A stretch of 64,000 bases of DNA from Scardovia wiggsiae F0424 (GTDB lineage: Bacteria > Actinomycetota > Actinomycetes > Actinomycetales > Bifidobacteriaceae). The position numbers and the translations under genes were made by a program. The stretch covers positions 124,001-188,000 of the forward strand of contig NZ_AKCI01000001.1 in NCBI RefSeq assembly GCF_000269605.1. Reading direction: 5' to 3'. The notes below the pieces were generated by a model. The model was not told the DNA's origin. It did no database searches and worked only from the letters and a program-made list of their open reading frames with translations. The stretch's first letter is position 1. Every line of letters starts with the position of its first letter. Positions 18,501 to 27,740 of this stretch are shown one piece after another.

Positions 18501-18787
18501 ACGCACCCAAGGGCTCTACTCCGCAGGTGAAGGCAACGCTTGCGCGTATCGCTGCCGCCGCGGCTGAAGCTGCCGAATCGGATAAAACAGCTTCCGGCAG
18601 GACAGATGCGGATAAGGAGCATACGGATAGGGCTGAAGCGGGCACTGCAGATATAGGTACGGCAGCTGCGGGTACGGGAGACGCTGATACAGCGGATGCC
18701 AATACAGCAGATACGGGTACGGTCCCTGCCGAAACTGTTTCTGCAGGATCTGGCGACGGCGGAACGGACACGGCCAAGGCCGATTAG
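15596..18787 (+). CDS. rne: Ribonuclease E/G
   Basis: A 1063-residue endoribonuclease central to rRNA maturation and mRNA decay. The first 450 residues are disordered and rich in Ala, Ser, Arg and Asp, including Arg clusters that may bind RNA. The catalytic half begins with an S1 domain (NIYQGRVQNVLPSMEAAFVD, from about 552), followed by the metal-binding region TIDVNTGRF (about 814) and IGGMIMIDFVDM (about 853) and the zinc-link CPTCGGRG (about 918). The C-terminus (about 985-1063) is an Ala/Gly/Thr/Asp repeat. GTG at 15596 is chosen because AGGAG lies eight bases upstream. Actinobacterial RNases E typically carry long N-terminal extensions like this. Confidence 0.93.
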   Translation: MSDKDEKLNTDIKDAQASAPDTAKSPAAAARSAAAGMPKRTRKSRGRVTRSAGAAGDSAVPVVVDAASDTAADPVSDRQRAKSGSRAGSGKAVSRKAAGKAADTRNTHNNAAGDADTRSDTHDGSNQKNGNTGNHAQPAARGKRIQALAEEIFVDKGIAASQAEPAAHAPRVSGAASPDASSDDRGNSASTRFTSNSNDSLFSAPFSQQNTGPDTDGAALPAAKPMMSLLFQAPVLPAADSVRPRATRGGSHVTLDTINEALEEQSSRKDKSRGIGLQPHGSRNGNDGRAGRNAAAGNIRMPNARQAEEEDFSGDSDTDARYGGHRSSRRLNAQERRAAAEVEQIEEDLENDEITYNPIESELEELARERRYSRHYDDGGDEEEYDSQPRRRTRSSSSRTRKGNRRGRGEDSSYPEDDGQFGSRTRSSADDYDADDEPVSTRRRRRRRRGSADQQEDERIPRSRKQQYIDKITGIEGSTRLEAKRQRRRDNRRERSRRSLITEQDFLARRENVDRLMVVRQKGRHSQVSVIEDNVLVEHYISDIEEVSSVGNIYQGRVQNVLPSMEAAFVDIGQHRNGVLYAGEVNWDATRLDGQPRLVEHAFRPGDNVLVQVTKDPIGHKGARLTAQITVAGRYLVLVPAGGITGVSRKLPERERTRLKNIVDKVAPKNMGVIIRTAAEGASEEALQRDMQHLVSQWDHVEKGLKDYESSKRPHLLQGEPDVVIRVIRDIFNDDFSKLVVEGDDVYSRIREYLESAAPDMLERLEKWDPEEHKGRDVFDKWSIDSQLRKGMERKVYLPSGGSLIVDRTEAMTTIDVNTGRFIGRGQSLEETVTKCNLEAAEEIVRQLRLRDIGGMIMIDFVDMVMPQNRDLVLRRLVECLSRDRTKHQVAEVTSLGLVQMTRKRVGQGLVEAFSEECPTCGGRGFILHDEPTVSADYDDPYALKGGDPFVHTNKHGYGRSHYDDTDSNAPKGSTPQVKATLARIAAAAAEAAESDKTASGRTDADKEHTDRAEAGTADIGTAAAGTGDADTADANTADTGTVPAETVSAGSGDGGTDTAKAD

Positions 18788-18812
18788 TCCAGTACGCCTC
18801 CTATGTTAGGAG

Positions 18813-18840
18813 TTCGCATGCATTTTGAGCGCGTTATAAT
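18813..18840 (+). promoter_or_regulatory. Probable promoter of rplU-rpmA
   Basis: TTCGCA (18813-18818) and TATAAT (18835-18840) with a 16-base spacer, about 135 bases upstream of rplU. Confidence 0.5.
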
Positions 18841-18973
18841 ACAGCAGATTTGACGCGAGGCCAATATGCATATAGAGTAGATAGCTGGTGTCTTCAGGTG
18901 CAGCAGAGTTTCCGTGCTTCTGCAGTGCCTGCTGAGCAGCAGGAAAATAGCTTAAAACAGGCAAGGTAGAACT

Positions 18974-19282
18974 ATGTACGCGATTGTAAAAGCTGGCGGC
19001 CACCAGGAAAAGGTTGAGGTTGGGGACAAGTTTATTGTCAATCGCCTTGACGCCAAGAAAGGCGATTCTGTAGAGTTCCCCGTCGCTCTTATAGTTGACG
19101 GCTCTAAGGTTACCGTGGCTGCTAAGGATCTGGCCAAGGTTTCGGTCAAAGCTGAAGTGGTTGATGATGAGGCTAAAGGTAAGAAGATCCACATCCAGAA
19201 GTTTAAGAATAAGACCGGCGTTGCACGCCGCAAGGGTCATCGTCAGAAGCTTACGGTCCTGAAAGTTACTGAGATTGCTTAG
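18974..19282 (+). CDS. rplU: 50S ribosomal protein L21
   Basis: 102 residues, normal length. The start [18 protein letters not shown] and the C-terminal [20 protein letters not shown] are the L21 signatures. First gene of the conserved rplU-rpmA-obgE cluster. Confidence 0.97.
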   Translation: MYAIVKAGGHQEKVEVGDKFIVNRLDAKKGDSVEFPVALIVDGSKVTVAAKDLAKVSVKAEVVDDEAKGKKIHIQKFKNKTGVARRKGHRQKLTVLKVTEIA

Positions 19283-19328
19283 TGCGCTCAGGAAAAATAC
19301 GGGTTGTAAGGATACGAAAGGAAGTTAA

Positions 19329-19580
19329 ATGGCACACAAGAAAGGTGCTTCAAGCTCTCGTAACGGTCGCGATTCAGGCCCACAGTACCTGGGTGTGAAG
19401 AAGTTCGGCGGCGAAGCAGTTGTAGCAGGTAATATTATCGTCCGCCAGCGCGGAAGTAAATTCCATCCGGGGCATGGCGTAGGTATGGGTAAGGATCATA
19501 CCCTGTTTGCGCTGCAGGACGGCACCGTACAGTTCGGTGTACGCCGTGACCGCAAGATCGTTGACGTTGTTGCACAGTAG
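19329..19580 (+). CDS. rpmA: 50S ribosomal protein L27
   Basis: 83 residues. It starts [20 protein letters not shown], so the mature N-terminus is present without the cleaved leader seen in Firmicutes, and contains [13 protein letters not shown] and [10 protein letters not shown]27 reaches the peptidyl transferase centre. GAAAGGAAG precedes the start; a terminator follows. Confidence 0.97.
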   Translation: MAHKKGASSSRNGRDSGPQYLGVKKFGGEAVVAGNIIVRQRGSKFHPGHGVGMGKDHTLFALQDGTVQFGVRRDRKIVDVVAQ

Positions 19581-19639
19581 TACTGCCGGAAGGTACTGGT
19601 AATAGTACTGCTAGATAATATTTCTGTGTTTTTGATAAG

Positions 19640-19665
19640 GCCGCGTTTTGACGCGGCTTTATTTA
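19640..19665 (+). terminator. Rho-independent terminator after rpmA
   Basis: GCCGCGT and ACGCGGC pair around a four-base loop, followed by TTTATTTAT. It separates rplU-rpmA from obgE. Confidence 0.85.
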
Positions 19666-19807
19666 TAAGCTGGTATTATTGTGATCCTGCAGAGGCGATC
19701 CATCATGCCGGTTATGGGTGTGCCGGATAATAAGTACGGGTATCCCGGGCCGGTATCGGGAATAGCTGAAAGTAATCAGAAATAGTCGGATACGTACAGG
19801 TAATGAT

Positions 19808-21466
19808 ATGAGTGATTTCGTTGATAGGGTAACTGTCCATGTTAAAGGCGGTGACGGAGGGAACGGCGCCGCGTCTATAAGGCGTGAAAAATATAAGCCG
19901 CTTGCCGGTCCGAACGGCGGTGACGGAGGGAACGGCGGTTCTGTGATCGTTGTAGCAGACCCTAATGTTACATCGCTCCTTGATTACAGGTTTGCCCCCC
20001 ACCGTGCGGCAGGGAACGGCACGATGGGCAAGGGGGACGACAAGGACGGTTCCATGGGGGCCGATCTGGTTTTGCCTGTGCCTCCGGGGACTGTCGTCTT
20101 CGGCGCCGCCGCGCATAAAAAAGAGGGGCTGCTGGCAGACCTGCGGAATGCGGGGGACAGGGTCGTGGTTGCCCGCGGCGGCGCCGGCGGTTTAGGAAAC
20201 CGCTCCCTTGCCAGCCGTGCCCGGCGCGCCCCCGGCTTTGCCCTGCTTGGTGAACCGGGAGAGGAACGGGACATTGTTTTCGAGCTTAAATCCATAGCTG
20301 ATGTGGCTCTGGTGGGCTATCCGAGTGCCGGGAAATCAAGCCTTATTGCTGCTGTGAGCGCAGCGAAGCCCAAGATCGCCGATTATCCGTTTACTACCCT
20401 TACCCCTAATCTGGGTGTGGTCAAAGCGGAAGATAAAGTTTTCACTGTGGCTGATGTGCCCGGCCTCATCCCCGGCGCGGCGCAGGGCAAAGGCCTCGGG
20501 CTGGAATTCCTCCGCCATATTGAGCGCACTGAGGTCATTGCGCATGTTATCGACTGCGCAACGCTTGATCCTGGCCGTGATCCTGTCTCTGACTATGAAA
20601 CATTGGAAAATGAGCTGAAACAGTATGAAGACCAGCTCCAGCTGCCGCTTGGCGCCATCCCGATACGGGACCGCCCGCGTGTTATCATCCTTAACAAAAT
20701 TGATGTGGCGGAAGCACGTGAACTTGCAGAATTTGTGAAGCCTGATTTTGAGGGAATGGGGCTTAAGGTTGTCCTTGTTTCGACGGTAAGCCACGAGGGG
20801 CTGCGGGAGCTGGCTTTCACCTTGGCTGAACTTTCTGAAAAAGTCCGTCGTACTATACGTGAGCGTGAAGTCCGGGATGGTTCCGGCAAGGAAGGGCGCG
20901 TTGTCCTCCGGCCTCTGGAGAACAGGTCCCGCCGCCGCCGGACGGGCGCCGGGACCGTTGGCGTTGATTTCAGTATTACGCGGCATGAAGATGCTGACGG
21001 GAATTTCTGGTTTACAGTGACGGGTGAAAAACCTGAGCGGTGGGTCCTCCAGACGAATTTTGATAATGAGGAGGCTGTAGGCTATCTTGCTGACCGGCTG
21101 GCGAAATTCGGCGTGGAAGATGCCCTGAAAGCCCAGGGTGCCCGTATCGGTGATGAAGTGTATATCGGTACCGGCGATAATGCGGTAGGATTCGACTGGG
21201 ATCCGACGATTGCTGCCGGAGCTGAGATGCTTGACAGCAGCCCCCAGTCGCAGCGCGGGCATGATGCCCGGCTGGATGCCCTGGAGGAATCAAGGAGCCA
21301 GCGTAGGACCAATGCCCAGCGCCGCCGCGAGTACCACGAGTGGATGGATGCTAAGGCGGCTGTCCGCGCGGCCATGGAAAAAGAACGTAAGGCAGGGCAT
21401 TGGGCTGACCCGTCGAAGGCTGATGACCCCCATGATGAGCATGGATTGGAAAATTATGAAGCTTAG
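19808..21466 (+). CDS. obgE: GTPase ObgE/CgtA
   Basis: A 552-residue essential GTPase of ribosome assembly. The glycine-rich Obg domain (1-160, with repeated GGDGGNGG motifs) precedes the G domain: G1 GYPSAGKSS (about 171), [15 protein letters not shown]3 DVPGLIPGA (about 215) and G4 NKID (about 295). A C-terminal OCT domain (about 395-470) and a charged Arg/Glu tail follow, as in other actinobacteria. The stop overlaps the next gene's start by 11 bases. Confidence 0.96.
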   Translation: MSDFVDRVTVHVKGGDGGNGAASIRREKYKPLAGPNGGDGGNGGSVIVVADPNVTSLLDYRFAPHRAAGNGTMGKGDDKDGSMGADLVLPVPPGTVVFGAAAHKKEGLLADLRNAGDRVVVARGGAGGLGNRSLASRARRAPGFALLGEPGEERDIVFELKSIADVALVGYPSAGKSSLIAAVSAAKPKIADYPFTTLTPNLGVVKAEDKVFTVADVPGLIPGAAQGKGLGLEFLRHIERTEVIAHVIDCATLDPGRDPVSDYETLENELKQYEDQLQLPLGAIPIRDRPRVIILNKIDVAEARELAEFVKPDFEGMGLKVVLVSTVSHEGLRELAFTLAELSEKVRRTIREREVRDGSGKEGRVVLRPLENRSRRRRTGAGTVGVDFSITRHEDADGNFWFTVTGEKPERWVLQTNFDNEEAVGYLADRLAKFGVEDALKAQGARIGDEVYIGTGDNAVGFDWDPTIAAGAEMLDSSPQSQRGHDARLDALEESRSQRRTNAQRRREYHEWMDAKAAVRAAMEKERKAGHWADPSKADDPHDEHGLENYEA

Positions 21467-22652
21467 CAGCCGTATCCGCAATATCGGGGCAAGTGTCACC
21501 CTGGAAATTGACAGCAAGGCCAAACAGATGCGGTCTCAAGGCATCAGAGTTATCAGTTTCGGCACAGGCGAACCGGATTTCCCGACGCCGAAGTACATTG
21601 CTGATGCTGCTTCGCGGGCAGCGCTGGATCCGCAGAACCATAAATACACTGCAACGCAGGGCCTTCCTGAGCTCCGTGAGGCGATCGCCCGCAAGACTTT
21701 AAGGGATTCCGGATACCCTGCCGATCCTGCTGATATCGTGGTCACTAATGGCGGTAAGCAGGCAGTATATGAGGCAATACAGATAGTTGCCGATCCGGGG
21801 GATGAAGTGGTTATCCCTTCCCCCTACTGGGTGAGCTACACTGAAGCTGTAAAGCTTGCCGGAGGCGTACCTGTGTGCGTACCGGCTGCTGCAGACACTA
21901 ATTTTGAACCGGCTGTTGAACAGCTGGAGCGGGTCCGGACTCCTGCAACGAAGGTGGTCATTGTCAATTCGCCGAATAACCCTACAGGATCCGTATGGTC
22001 GGAACAGGTTTTGCGGGATATTGCCCGGTGGGCGCTTGAGAACGGGATATGGGTCCTGTCTGATGAGATCTATGAGCATCTTGTGTATGACGGTGCTGAG
22101 GCTCCGCATATCGGTGCACTGGAGCCCGATATCCGCAGGCAGCTTATTGTGGTGAACGGCGTTGCAAAAACGTATGCAATGACGGGATGGCGCGTAGGAT
22201 GGCTTATTGCACCGCCTGATGCAGCGGCGGCGGCAGCCAGGCTTCAGGGCCATATGACATCGAATGTCAATAATGTTGCACAGCGGGCTGCAATCGAGGC
22301 AGTCTCGGGGGATCTGTCGGCGGTGGCGGGGATGCGTGCCGCCTTTGATGTGCGCCGGCACGCCATTGTTGCTGCGCTCAACAGGATCCCGGGCATTTCC
22401 TGCGGCCTTCCCCAGGGGGCTTTCTATGTATTCGCCGATATCCGCGGGCTTCTTGGCCGGCCGCTTGGCAGTCGTAAAAAAGTGTATACGGATTCTGTCC
22501 AGCTGGCATCTGATCTGCTCGATGATATCCATATTGCCGTAATCCCGGGTGAAGGGTTTGGCATGCCCGGGTATATCAGGTTTTCCTATGCTTTGTCTGA
22601 TGATGACCTTGCTGAGGGGATGTCCCGGCTGGAAAAGTGGGTAATGCTGTAG
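21456..22652 (+). CDS. aspC: Pyridoxal-phosphate aminotransferase, aspartate aminotransferase type
   Basis: A 398-residue fold-type I aminotransferase of the class Ib aspartate group. Features: [11 protein letters not shown] (about 36-46), [10 protein letters not shown], the NSPNNPTGS segment, [12 protein letters not shown] and the PLP-binding [12 protein letters not shown] with Lys at about 238. It probably interconverts aspartate and 2-oxoglutarate with oxaloacetate and glutamate, but related enzymes accept other amino acids. ATG 21456 gives the canonical [12 protein letters not shown]-terminus and lies inside the end of obgE; the frame continues upstream as a shadow of obgE. Confidence 0.88.
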   Translation: MKLSSRIRNIGASVTLEIDSKAKQMRSQGIRVISFGTGEPDFPTPKYIADAASRAALDPQNHKYTATQGLPELREAIARKTLRDSGYPADPADIVVTNGGKQAVYEAIQIVADPGDEVVIPSPYWVSYTEAVKLAGGVPVCVPAAADTNFEPAVEQLERVRTPATKVVIVNSPNNPTGSVWSEQVLRDIARWALENGIWVLSDEIYEHLVYDGAEAPHIGALEPDIRRQLIVVNGVAKTYAMTGWRVGWLIAPPDAAAAAARLQGHMTSNVNNVAQRAAIEAVSGDLSAVAGMRAAFDVRRHAIVAALNRIPGISCGLPQGAFYVFADIRGLLGRPLGSRKKVYTDSVQLASDLLDDIHIAVIPGEGFGMPGYIRFSYALSDDDLAEGMSRLEKWVML

Positions 22653-22917
22653 GCCTGCGGTCTTGAGTGCCTCGGGCCGGGTGGGGCAGCCAGAGTGCGG
22701 CGGGGATCAAGGGTATCTCATCTGTTCAAGTGCCTTGTCCGTAATTACAGCAGTGAAGCTATGCTTTCTATGCCGGACACACGGCGAGGCCTTTAGTGGA
22801 CGAAATCCAAGCTCCACGGTAGACTTAGGGTTTGGCTGTTTTTGGATATTGCTGAGCATACGGCGGATACGCCTGCTGAGGCGGTAAATCGAGAGCAATC
22901 GGTACAATAGACACCAT

Positions 22918-22990
22918 AGGGGAGTGGCGCAATTGGTAGCGCAACGGTCTCCAAAACCGTAGGTTGTGGGTTCGAGTCCCGCTTCCCCTG
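22918..22990 (+). tRNA. tRNA-Trp (anticodon CCA)
   Basis: Acceptor AGGGGAG paired with TTCCCCT (one G-T pair), D arm GGCGCAATTGGTAGCGC, anticodon stem ACGGT/ACCGT with loop CTCCAAA, T arm GTGGGTTCGAGTCCCGC, discriminator G. It stands upstream of secE, the usual actinobacterial position. Confidence 0.95.
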
Positions 22991-23059
22991 CTTGAAGCCA
23001 TCATCGCGCCTGCGGTGGTGGCAGATTATTAAGGACACCAGGCAAAAGGTAAGGATGAT

Positions 23060-23290
23060 ATGGCAGTATCTGATCATAGGCTTGCAAAGGATAAAAAGCC
23101 CAATATCTTTATGCGCATTGGCCTGTTCATTCGTCAGGTTTTTGATGAGATGCGCAAGGTTGTGGCGCCGTCAGGCTTTGAGCTTTTGAAATGGTCGTTT
23201 GCAGTGTTCGTCTTTGTGTTCCTGCTTATGCTCTTTACCACAGGGATTGATTTCGGCTTTGGGAGGCTTATGTTTACCCTGTTCGGCTGA
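23060..23290 (+). CDS. secE: Preprotein translocase subunit SecE
   Basis: A 76-residue single-span protein of the SecYEG channel. The cytoplasmic amphipathic helix FIRQVFDEMRKVVAPSG and the membrane helix (about 45-66) are the family hallmarks. AAGGA is upstream. It is followed by nusG, rplK and rplA. Confidence 0.95.
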   Translation: MAVSDHRLAKDKKPNIFMRIGLFIRQVFDEMRKVVAPSGFELLKWSFAVFVFVFLLMLFTTGIDFGFGRLMFTLFG

Positions 23291-23364
23291 ACAGGCCATA
23301 TCTGGCAGGAAAGCAAACAAAGGTTTAACAGCAAGGTTTAACGGCAAAGTTAGTGAAGGATAGT

Positions 23365-24312
23365 ATGGCAGACAATACCGATAATCTTTTTGACGATGGA
23401 AGCAGCCACGTCCCGGCGGCAGACAGCAGCAGTGATACCCTGCAGGCTGCTGAAGCAGAAGAGGCTGCTAAGGCTGCAGAGGCTGATGGAACTGTTCCGG
23501 CTGAGGCACAGGAGGATCATGATGCCTCCCGTGAGGCTGCGGATAAGGAATCATCGGCTGCCGCAGAAGAGGGATCTGAGGTATCTGCCGATCCGGAACA
23601 ATCGGATCAGGGCAGCAGCGGGGATGCCGATGCGGCCCCGGCCGGCGCTGAAGGTGCCGAACCTGATAATACCGGGGAAACCGCGGATACGCCGGATGCC
23701 GGTGACAAGGCTGTCGATGAGTTCAAGAGGTCGCTGCGTACCCTTGACGGCAAATGGTATGTCCTTCACACATATTCCGGTTACGAGAAGCGTGTAAAAG
23801 CGAATATTGAATCCCGTGTGCAGAATTTCGGCCTTGAAGATACCGTTTTCCAGGTCGAGATACCGATGGAAGAGGTGGAGAAGCATACGGAAAAAGGTAA
23901 GAAAGTCGTTTCGCGCGTCCGTATTCCCGGGTATGTGCTTATCCGTATGTGGCCTGATGACGATGCCCGCCGTATAATCCGCGAAACTGAAGGTGTAACG
24001 GGTTTTGTGGGATCTAACCGCGAAGCCGTGCCGCTGAGCCGTCAGGAAGTCGTTGATATGATGGCCCCGATGATCCGTTCGGAAGCCCTTAAGGCTTCTG
24101 GTGACAAGCCTAAGGCTGCGCGCCAGCGCAAGGTTGAAGTAGTCTTCAGCATGGGCGAATCCGTCACGGTGACTGACGGGCCGTTCGCGACTATGACGGG
24201 TGTCGTTTCAGAACTTCAGCCGGCCGCACAGAAGCTTACCGTACTTGTCAATATCTTTGGACGCGATACACCTGTAGAGCTCGGTTTTGACCAGGTGGAG
24301 AAAATCTCCTAA
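23365..24312 (+). CDS. nusG: Transcription termination/antitermination factor NusG
   Basis: A 315-residue protein; the first 120 residues are an acidic Ala/Glu/Asp-rich extension common in actinobacteria. The NGN domain starts at [19 protein letters not shown] (about 130) and the KOW domain at [20 protein letters not shown] (about 263). It binds RNA polymerase and couples it to Rho or the ribosome. The ATG at 23365 is preferred to the GTG at 23353 because GAAGGA is well spaced only for the former. Confidence 0.95.
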   Translation: MADNTDNLFDDGSSHVPAADSSSDTLQAAEAEEAAKAAEADGTVPAEAQEDHDASREAADKESSAAAEEGSEVSADPEQSDQGSSGDADAAPAGAEGAEPDNTGETADTPDAGDKAVDEFKRSLRTLDGKWYVLHTYSGYEKRVKANIESRVQNFGLEDTVFQVEIPMEEVEKHTEKGKKVVSRVRIPGYVLIRMWPDDDARRIIRETEGVTGFVGSNREAVPLSRQEVVDMMAPMIRSEALKASGDKPKAARQRKVEVVFSMGESVTVTDGPFATMTGVVSELQPAAQKLTVLVNIFGRDTPVELGFDQVEKIS

Positions 24313-24469
24313 AGCCTTTAGTCCCCAGATACTGGCATAATAAGAAAGCTTGTTTTGCCTTACTGCCCGTAAGGGAACCCTTTTGCGGCAGAAGGCGGAT
24401 CAGGAATGCGGGAGATGCAGGCAGACGTCTTGTATCGGTCGTACCGCGAATAGAAAGAAGAACCAGATA

Positions 24470-24901
24470 ATGGCTCCAAAGAAAAAAGTCTCAGCTATTG
24501 TTAAGCTGCAGATCCCGGCAGGGAAAGCAAATCCTGCACCGCCAGTTGGTCCTGCATTGAGCGGCCATGGTGTTAATATCATGGATTTCACCAAGGCATA
24601 TAACGATGCCACAAAGGATCAGATAGGGCAGATCATCCCTGTAGAAATCACTGTTTATGAGGACCGTTCCTTCACCTTCGTGCTGAAGACCCCTCCGGCA
24701 GCTGAACTTCTTCGCAAAGCAGCAGGTGTGCCAAAGGGTGCAGGGAACCCGTTGACCACCAAGGTTGGTTCTGTAACTCATGCCCAGGTGCGTGAGATTG
24801 CTGAAACAAAGATGCCTGATCTTTCTGCGCGCGATATTGACGCGGCTGTAAAGATTATTGAAGGTACCGCCCGTTCCATGGGGCTGACTGTAACCGATTA
24901 A
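24470..24901 (+). CDS. rplK: 50S ribosomal protein L11
   Basis: 143 residues. Begins [20 protein letters not shown] and has the [17 protein letters not shown] loop and the C-terminal RNA-binding [19 protein letters not shown]. The 24470 start is the canonical N-terminus; earlier starts in this frame are not supported. The space after nusG (24313-24469) contains a small hairpin CCTTAC/GTAAGG (24358-24374) of unknown role. Confidence 0.96.
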   Translation: MAPKKKVSAIVKLQIPAGKANPAPPVGPALSGHGVNIMDFTKAYNDATKDQIGQIIPVEITVYEDRSFTFVLKTPPAAELLRKAAGVPKGAGNPLTTKVGSVTHAQVREIAETKMPDLSARDIDAAVKIIEGTARSMGLTVTD

Positions 24902-24962
24902 TAAACCAACTGTAAGCAGGCAGGTGTGAGTGCCCTGGCTGCGACTGCTAAGGAGAAAGCAG

Positions 24963-25655
24963 ATGACAAAACGTTCCAAGAAATACCGCGAAGCCGAAGA
25001 AATGGTTGATCGCGCTAATTTATATACTGATGAGCAGGCTGTTGCACTGCTCAAAAGCATGCCGAAGCGCGGTTTCGACGAGACGGTTGAAGCTACGTAT
25101 GTGCTGAATGTCGATCCCCGCAAGGCTGACCAGCTTATCCGCGGTACCGTCAACCTTCCTCATGGGACTGGTAAAACAGCCCGCGTCCTCGTATTTGCCC
25201 GCGGCCCGCAGGCAACGGCAGCGGCTGAAGCCGGCGCGGATGAGGTCGGCGACGATGAACTTATCGAGAAAGTATCCAAAGGCTACACCGATTTTGATGC
25301 CGTTGTCGCAACACCCGACATGATGGGCAAAGTCGGGCGTCTCGGGCGCGTGCTTGGGCCCCGCGGCCTTATGCCGAACCCGAAGACCGGCACGGTCACT
25401 ATGGATGTCGCTAAGGCTGTTGCCGATATTAAGGGCGGTAAGATCGAATTCCGCGTTGATAAAGACGGTAACCTCAGCTTTATTATCGGCAAACTTTCGT
25501 TCGGAGATCAGGATCTGGTGGAGAATTTCCGCTCTGTTGCTGATGAGATCCGCCGCTTGAAGCCTGCTACCGTGAAAGGGCGCTACATCGAGAAAGTTAC
25601 CATGACTTCCACGATGAATCCCGGCGTACCGCTGGATATAGCCCCTCTGTCATAG
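24963..25655 (+). CDS. rplA: 50S ribosomal protein L1
   Basis: 230 residues, normal length. Recognised by [15 protein letters not shown] at the start, [35 protein letters not shown] (about 122-139) and the C-terminal [18 protein letters not shown]. It forms the L1 stalk and in many bacteria represses its own mRNA. AGGAGA lies upstream of ATG 24963. Confidence 0.96.
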   Translation: MTKRSKKYREAEEMVDRANLYTDEQAVALLKSMPKRGFDETVEATYVLNVDPRKADQLIRGTVNLPHGTGKTARVLVFARGPQATAAAEAGADEVGDDELIEKVSKGYTDFDAVVATPDMMGKVGRLGRVLGPRGLMPNPKTGTVTMDVAKAVADIKGGKIEFRVDKDGNLSFIIGKLSFGDQDLVENFRSVADEIRRLKPATVKGRYIEKVTMTSTMNPGVPLDIAPLS

Positions 25656-25671
25656 GGTGTGAAAATAAATG

Positions 25672-25720
25672 ATAGTTAAGGGGCGGGAAATAATCCCGCC
25701 CCTTAACTATTTCCCTTATT
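25672..25720 (+). terminator. Strong terminator after rplA
   Basis: Perfect 17-base arms (25672-25688 and 25694-25710) around a five-base loop, followed by TTTCCCTTATTCTTTC. Ends the secE-nusG-rplKA unit. Confidence 0.9.
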
Positions 25721-26147
25721 CTTTCTTATTTCCTCTGTTTTCATATTATTCTTATTCTTCTTTTTTCTTTTTACCCTTTCGCACTCGCCCTCTTCACCTG
25801 CGTTCTCCTTCTTCCTTCCCTCATCTCATCTTCATCCTTATTCCTCTTCATCCTCGCTCCGGTCGTCATCCCGCTTCACCTTCCAATCTCACTCTGCCCT
25901 TCCTTACACCCTGCCTTTTCTTACTCTCCAATCTCATCTCACCTCCTTATTTTTCGATCTCACCCCGTTCTTCCTTACTCTCCGATTTCATCTCACTTCT
26001 TTACTTTCCGACCTTTTATCCACATACATATGTAGCCCCACTTCCGACCTCACTCCATCTCTCCCTACCTTCTGACCTCACTCCATACCCTCCTTACTTT
26101 CCGATCGTACTCCACCATCTCCTTACTCTCCAATCTCACCCCATCCC
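25711..26147 (+). repeat. Pyrimidine-rich tandemly repetitive tract
   Basis: About 440 bases almost free of purine runs. The second half is built of degenerate units of about 28-30 bases containing CTTACTCTCCRATCTCA and CTCACTCCAT-like segments (25925-26147). Six-frame translation gives long Ser/Pro/Leu/Phe-rich frames that I take as artefacts of composition. It ends directly at the palindromic element at 26148. A perfect DnaA-box-like TTATCCACA lies at 26016-26024. Confidence 0.85.
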
Positions 26148-26294
26148 CTCACCCAACTCGAAGATACGGATCCTCCTCCGACGGCCTCCTCCCACATCCG
26201 TACAGCTGAAACTATAACGGGGAGAAGGCAGATAGCCTGTTATGTATCCATCATTGTGCAGAAGGGCTGTGTTTGCATCTTTGAGTTGGGTGAG
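26148..26294. repeat. CTCACCC palindromic element, long-spacer form
   Basis: Left arm CTCACCCAACTCGAAGATAC (26148-26167); right arm 26275-26294 is its complement at 18 of 20 positions. The spacer is 107 bases, longer than in the 77-78 bp members, so this copy may contain an insertion or be built from two half-elements. It lies between the pyrimidine tract and the start of the nuclease gene. Confidence 0.85.
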
Positions 26295-26394
26295 TGCAGC
26301 ATACCGTATGCGGCTACAATGGAAGATGGCCCGTTGTTTGAATCGCATCAGGGTCGGTAAGAAGACTGGCTTTAGGGAATTATGGAGCAGCGTG

Positions 26395-27255
26395 ATGAGG
26401 AATCGTCGTTTTAAGGTGACTGATGTTGCAGCGCCGGATAAGGATAATCCGCCGCTGAGGAGGAATACGCAGCCTAGCATGGCTGCGCGCGCAGGCAGCG
26501 GCTCTGAGGACGTTCGGCCGGGTACCAGTGATGGTGTACGCGGCAGCGGATCATCGCATAAGCGTGCATGGGCAATGTTCCTTCTTCTTGTCGCCCTGGC
26601 CGTGTTGACAGGCATCGCCATCGCTTTGATACTACCCAAAATCAGCTCCAGCGTGGCGTCATCAACGGGCGCGAACAATCCGACGGGGGAAGCTGCTAAT
26701 ATCCTGCAAACGCTGGCTGTGCGTGAAGACTCGAGATCGGCAGGAGGTTATAACCGTGGGCTTTTTGGTTTTCGCCAGACTGATGATGACGGTAACGGCT
26801 GCGATATCAGGGAAGATGTGCTGGCGCGCGATCTCAAGGACATCAAATATAAATATGCCGGGAGCTGCAAAGTGTCAAGCGGAGTTTTGAATGATCCATA
26901 TACGGGGACGGTTATATATTTCCGCAGAGGCGCAAAAACAAGTGCTGCCGTGCAGATCGACCATGTAGTTGCGCTGCATAATGCATGGGATTCAGGCGCA
27001 AGCCAGTGGCCGTCAGCGAAAAAGTATAAGTTTGCCAATGATCCATACAACCTGCTTGCGGTGGAAGGGCAGGCAAACCAGGAGAAAGGCGATGCCTCTG
27101 CGGATGCGTGGCTCCCAACGAATAAGGGGTTCAGATGTGAGTATGTAGCGCGTCAGATCGGCGTAAAAGCCAAGTATTCACTTACAGTCACGCAGGCGGA
27201 AAAGGATGTTATGATGGGCACATTGCGGTCATGTCCGGCTCAAAAATTACCGTGA
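26395..27255 (+). CDS. Membrane-anchored or secreted HNH nuclease (DUF1524 family)
   Basis: A 286-residue protein with a polar N-terminus, one membrane helix (about 58-81) and a C-terminal nuclease domain outside the membrane. The domain has NRGLFGFRQTDDDGNGCDIRE, the metal/base motif QIDHVVALHNAWDSGA (His about 189) and NDPYNLLAVEGQANQEKGD, all signatures of secreted actinobacterial DUF1524 HNH endonucleases. It may degrade extracellular DNA for nutrition or competition. ATG 26395 has GGAG seven bases upstream; an earlier start at 26242 would run the gene through the palindromic element. There is no operon partner. Confidence 0.82.
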   Translation: MRNRRFKVTDVAAPDKDNPPLRRNTQPSMAARAGSGSEDVRPGTSDGVRGSGSSHKRAWAMFLLLVALAVLTGIAIALILPKISSSVASSTGANNPTGEAANILQTLAVREDSRSAGGYNRGLFGFRQTDDDGNGCDIREDVLARDLKDIKYKYAGSCKVSSGVLNDPYTGTVIYFRRGAKTSAAVQIDHVVALHNAWDSGASQWPSAKKYKFANDPYNLLAVEGQANQEKGDASADAWLPTNKGFRCEYVARQIGVKAKYSLTVTQAEKDVMMGTLRSCPAQKLP

Positions 27256-27740
27256 AATAGAACATCAGCCTGTGACAGTTTTCCTCTATGTCGTCTCCCA
27301 GTCTTGGCGAAACCATATTACACATCTCATTATGCGGACGGATGCGCTGTATATGCAGGAAAATACGCTGATACATCCTCCATATGTATTATCCTCAGAG
27401 ATGTTCCCACTTGATGGTCGTATTGGCTTTTGGTTTATATGGTTGATCCGCCAGGAATGCACAAATATAGATCAGTTAGTATGGCCTCATTTTGGATCAT
27501 GGAATTGTGTGCGGGTGCCGACGGACATTGAGTACTGAGAGTTATGCGCATAAATCTAAATCTATAAATGAAAATCTCATAATCAAAGTAATGAGAAAAC
27601 AGATCGTCAAGGAGAGCGGTGGCACTTCTGGTAAACCAAACCAGTCCCACTACTAGCAGCTGCCTGTGGAGCTGCCCCAGGGTATGGCGGGGAGGATCCG
27701 GAGCCCACATACACTATAACTCCGTACGCGAAGGAATCTA
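27256..27740. other. Gene-free stretch with a possible structured leader
   Basis: No convincing gene. The last 140 bases before the permease gene contain two hairpins: CTGGT/ACCAG closed by GTGG/CCAC (about 27617-27653) and GCAGC/GCTGC (about 27656-27676). They could form a regulatory leader for the purine permease. The sequence does not match the purine riboswitch core as I know it. Confidence 0.35.

Noticed and set aside
17546-18622. 358-codon antisense frame inside the RNase E/G gene
   Set aside because: It lies fully opposite conserved catalytic codons; high-GC codon structure opens antisense frames of this type.
20336-21262. 308-codon antisense frame inside obgE
   Set aside because: Mirror of the conserved GTPase coding sequence, no start signal, no recognisable domain.
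25669-26217. 182-codon open frame after rplA
   Set aside because: It runs through a terminator and a CT-rich tandem tract, and the predicted peptide is only a reflection of composition (Ser, Pro, Phe, Leu).
27610-27680. T-box riboswitch before the purine permease (GGTGGCAC resembles the T-box)
   Set aside because: Only TGGCAC matches; the CCGCG continuation and specifier stem are missing, and a purine transporter is an unlikely target.
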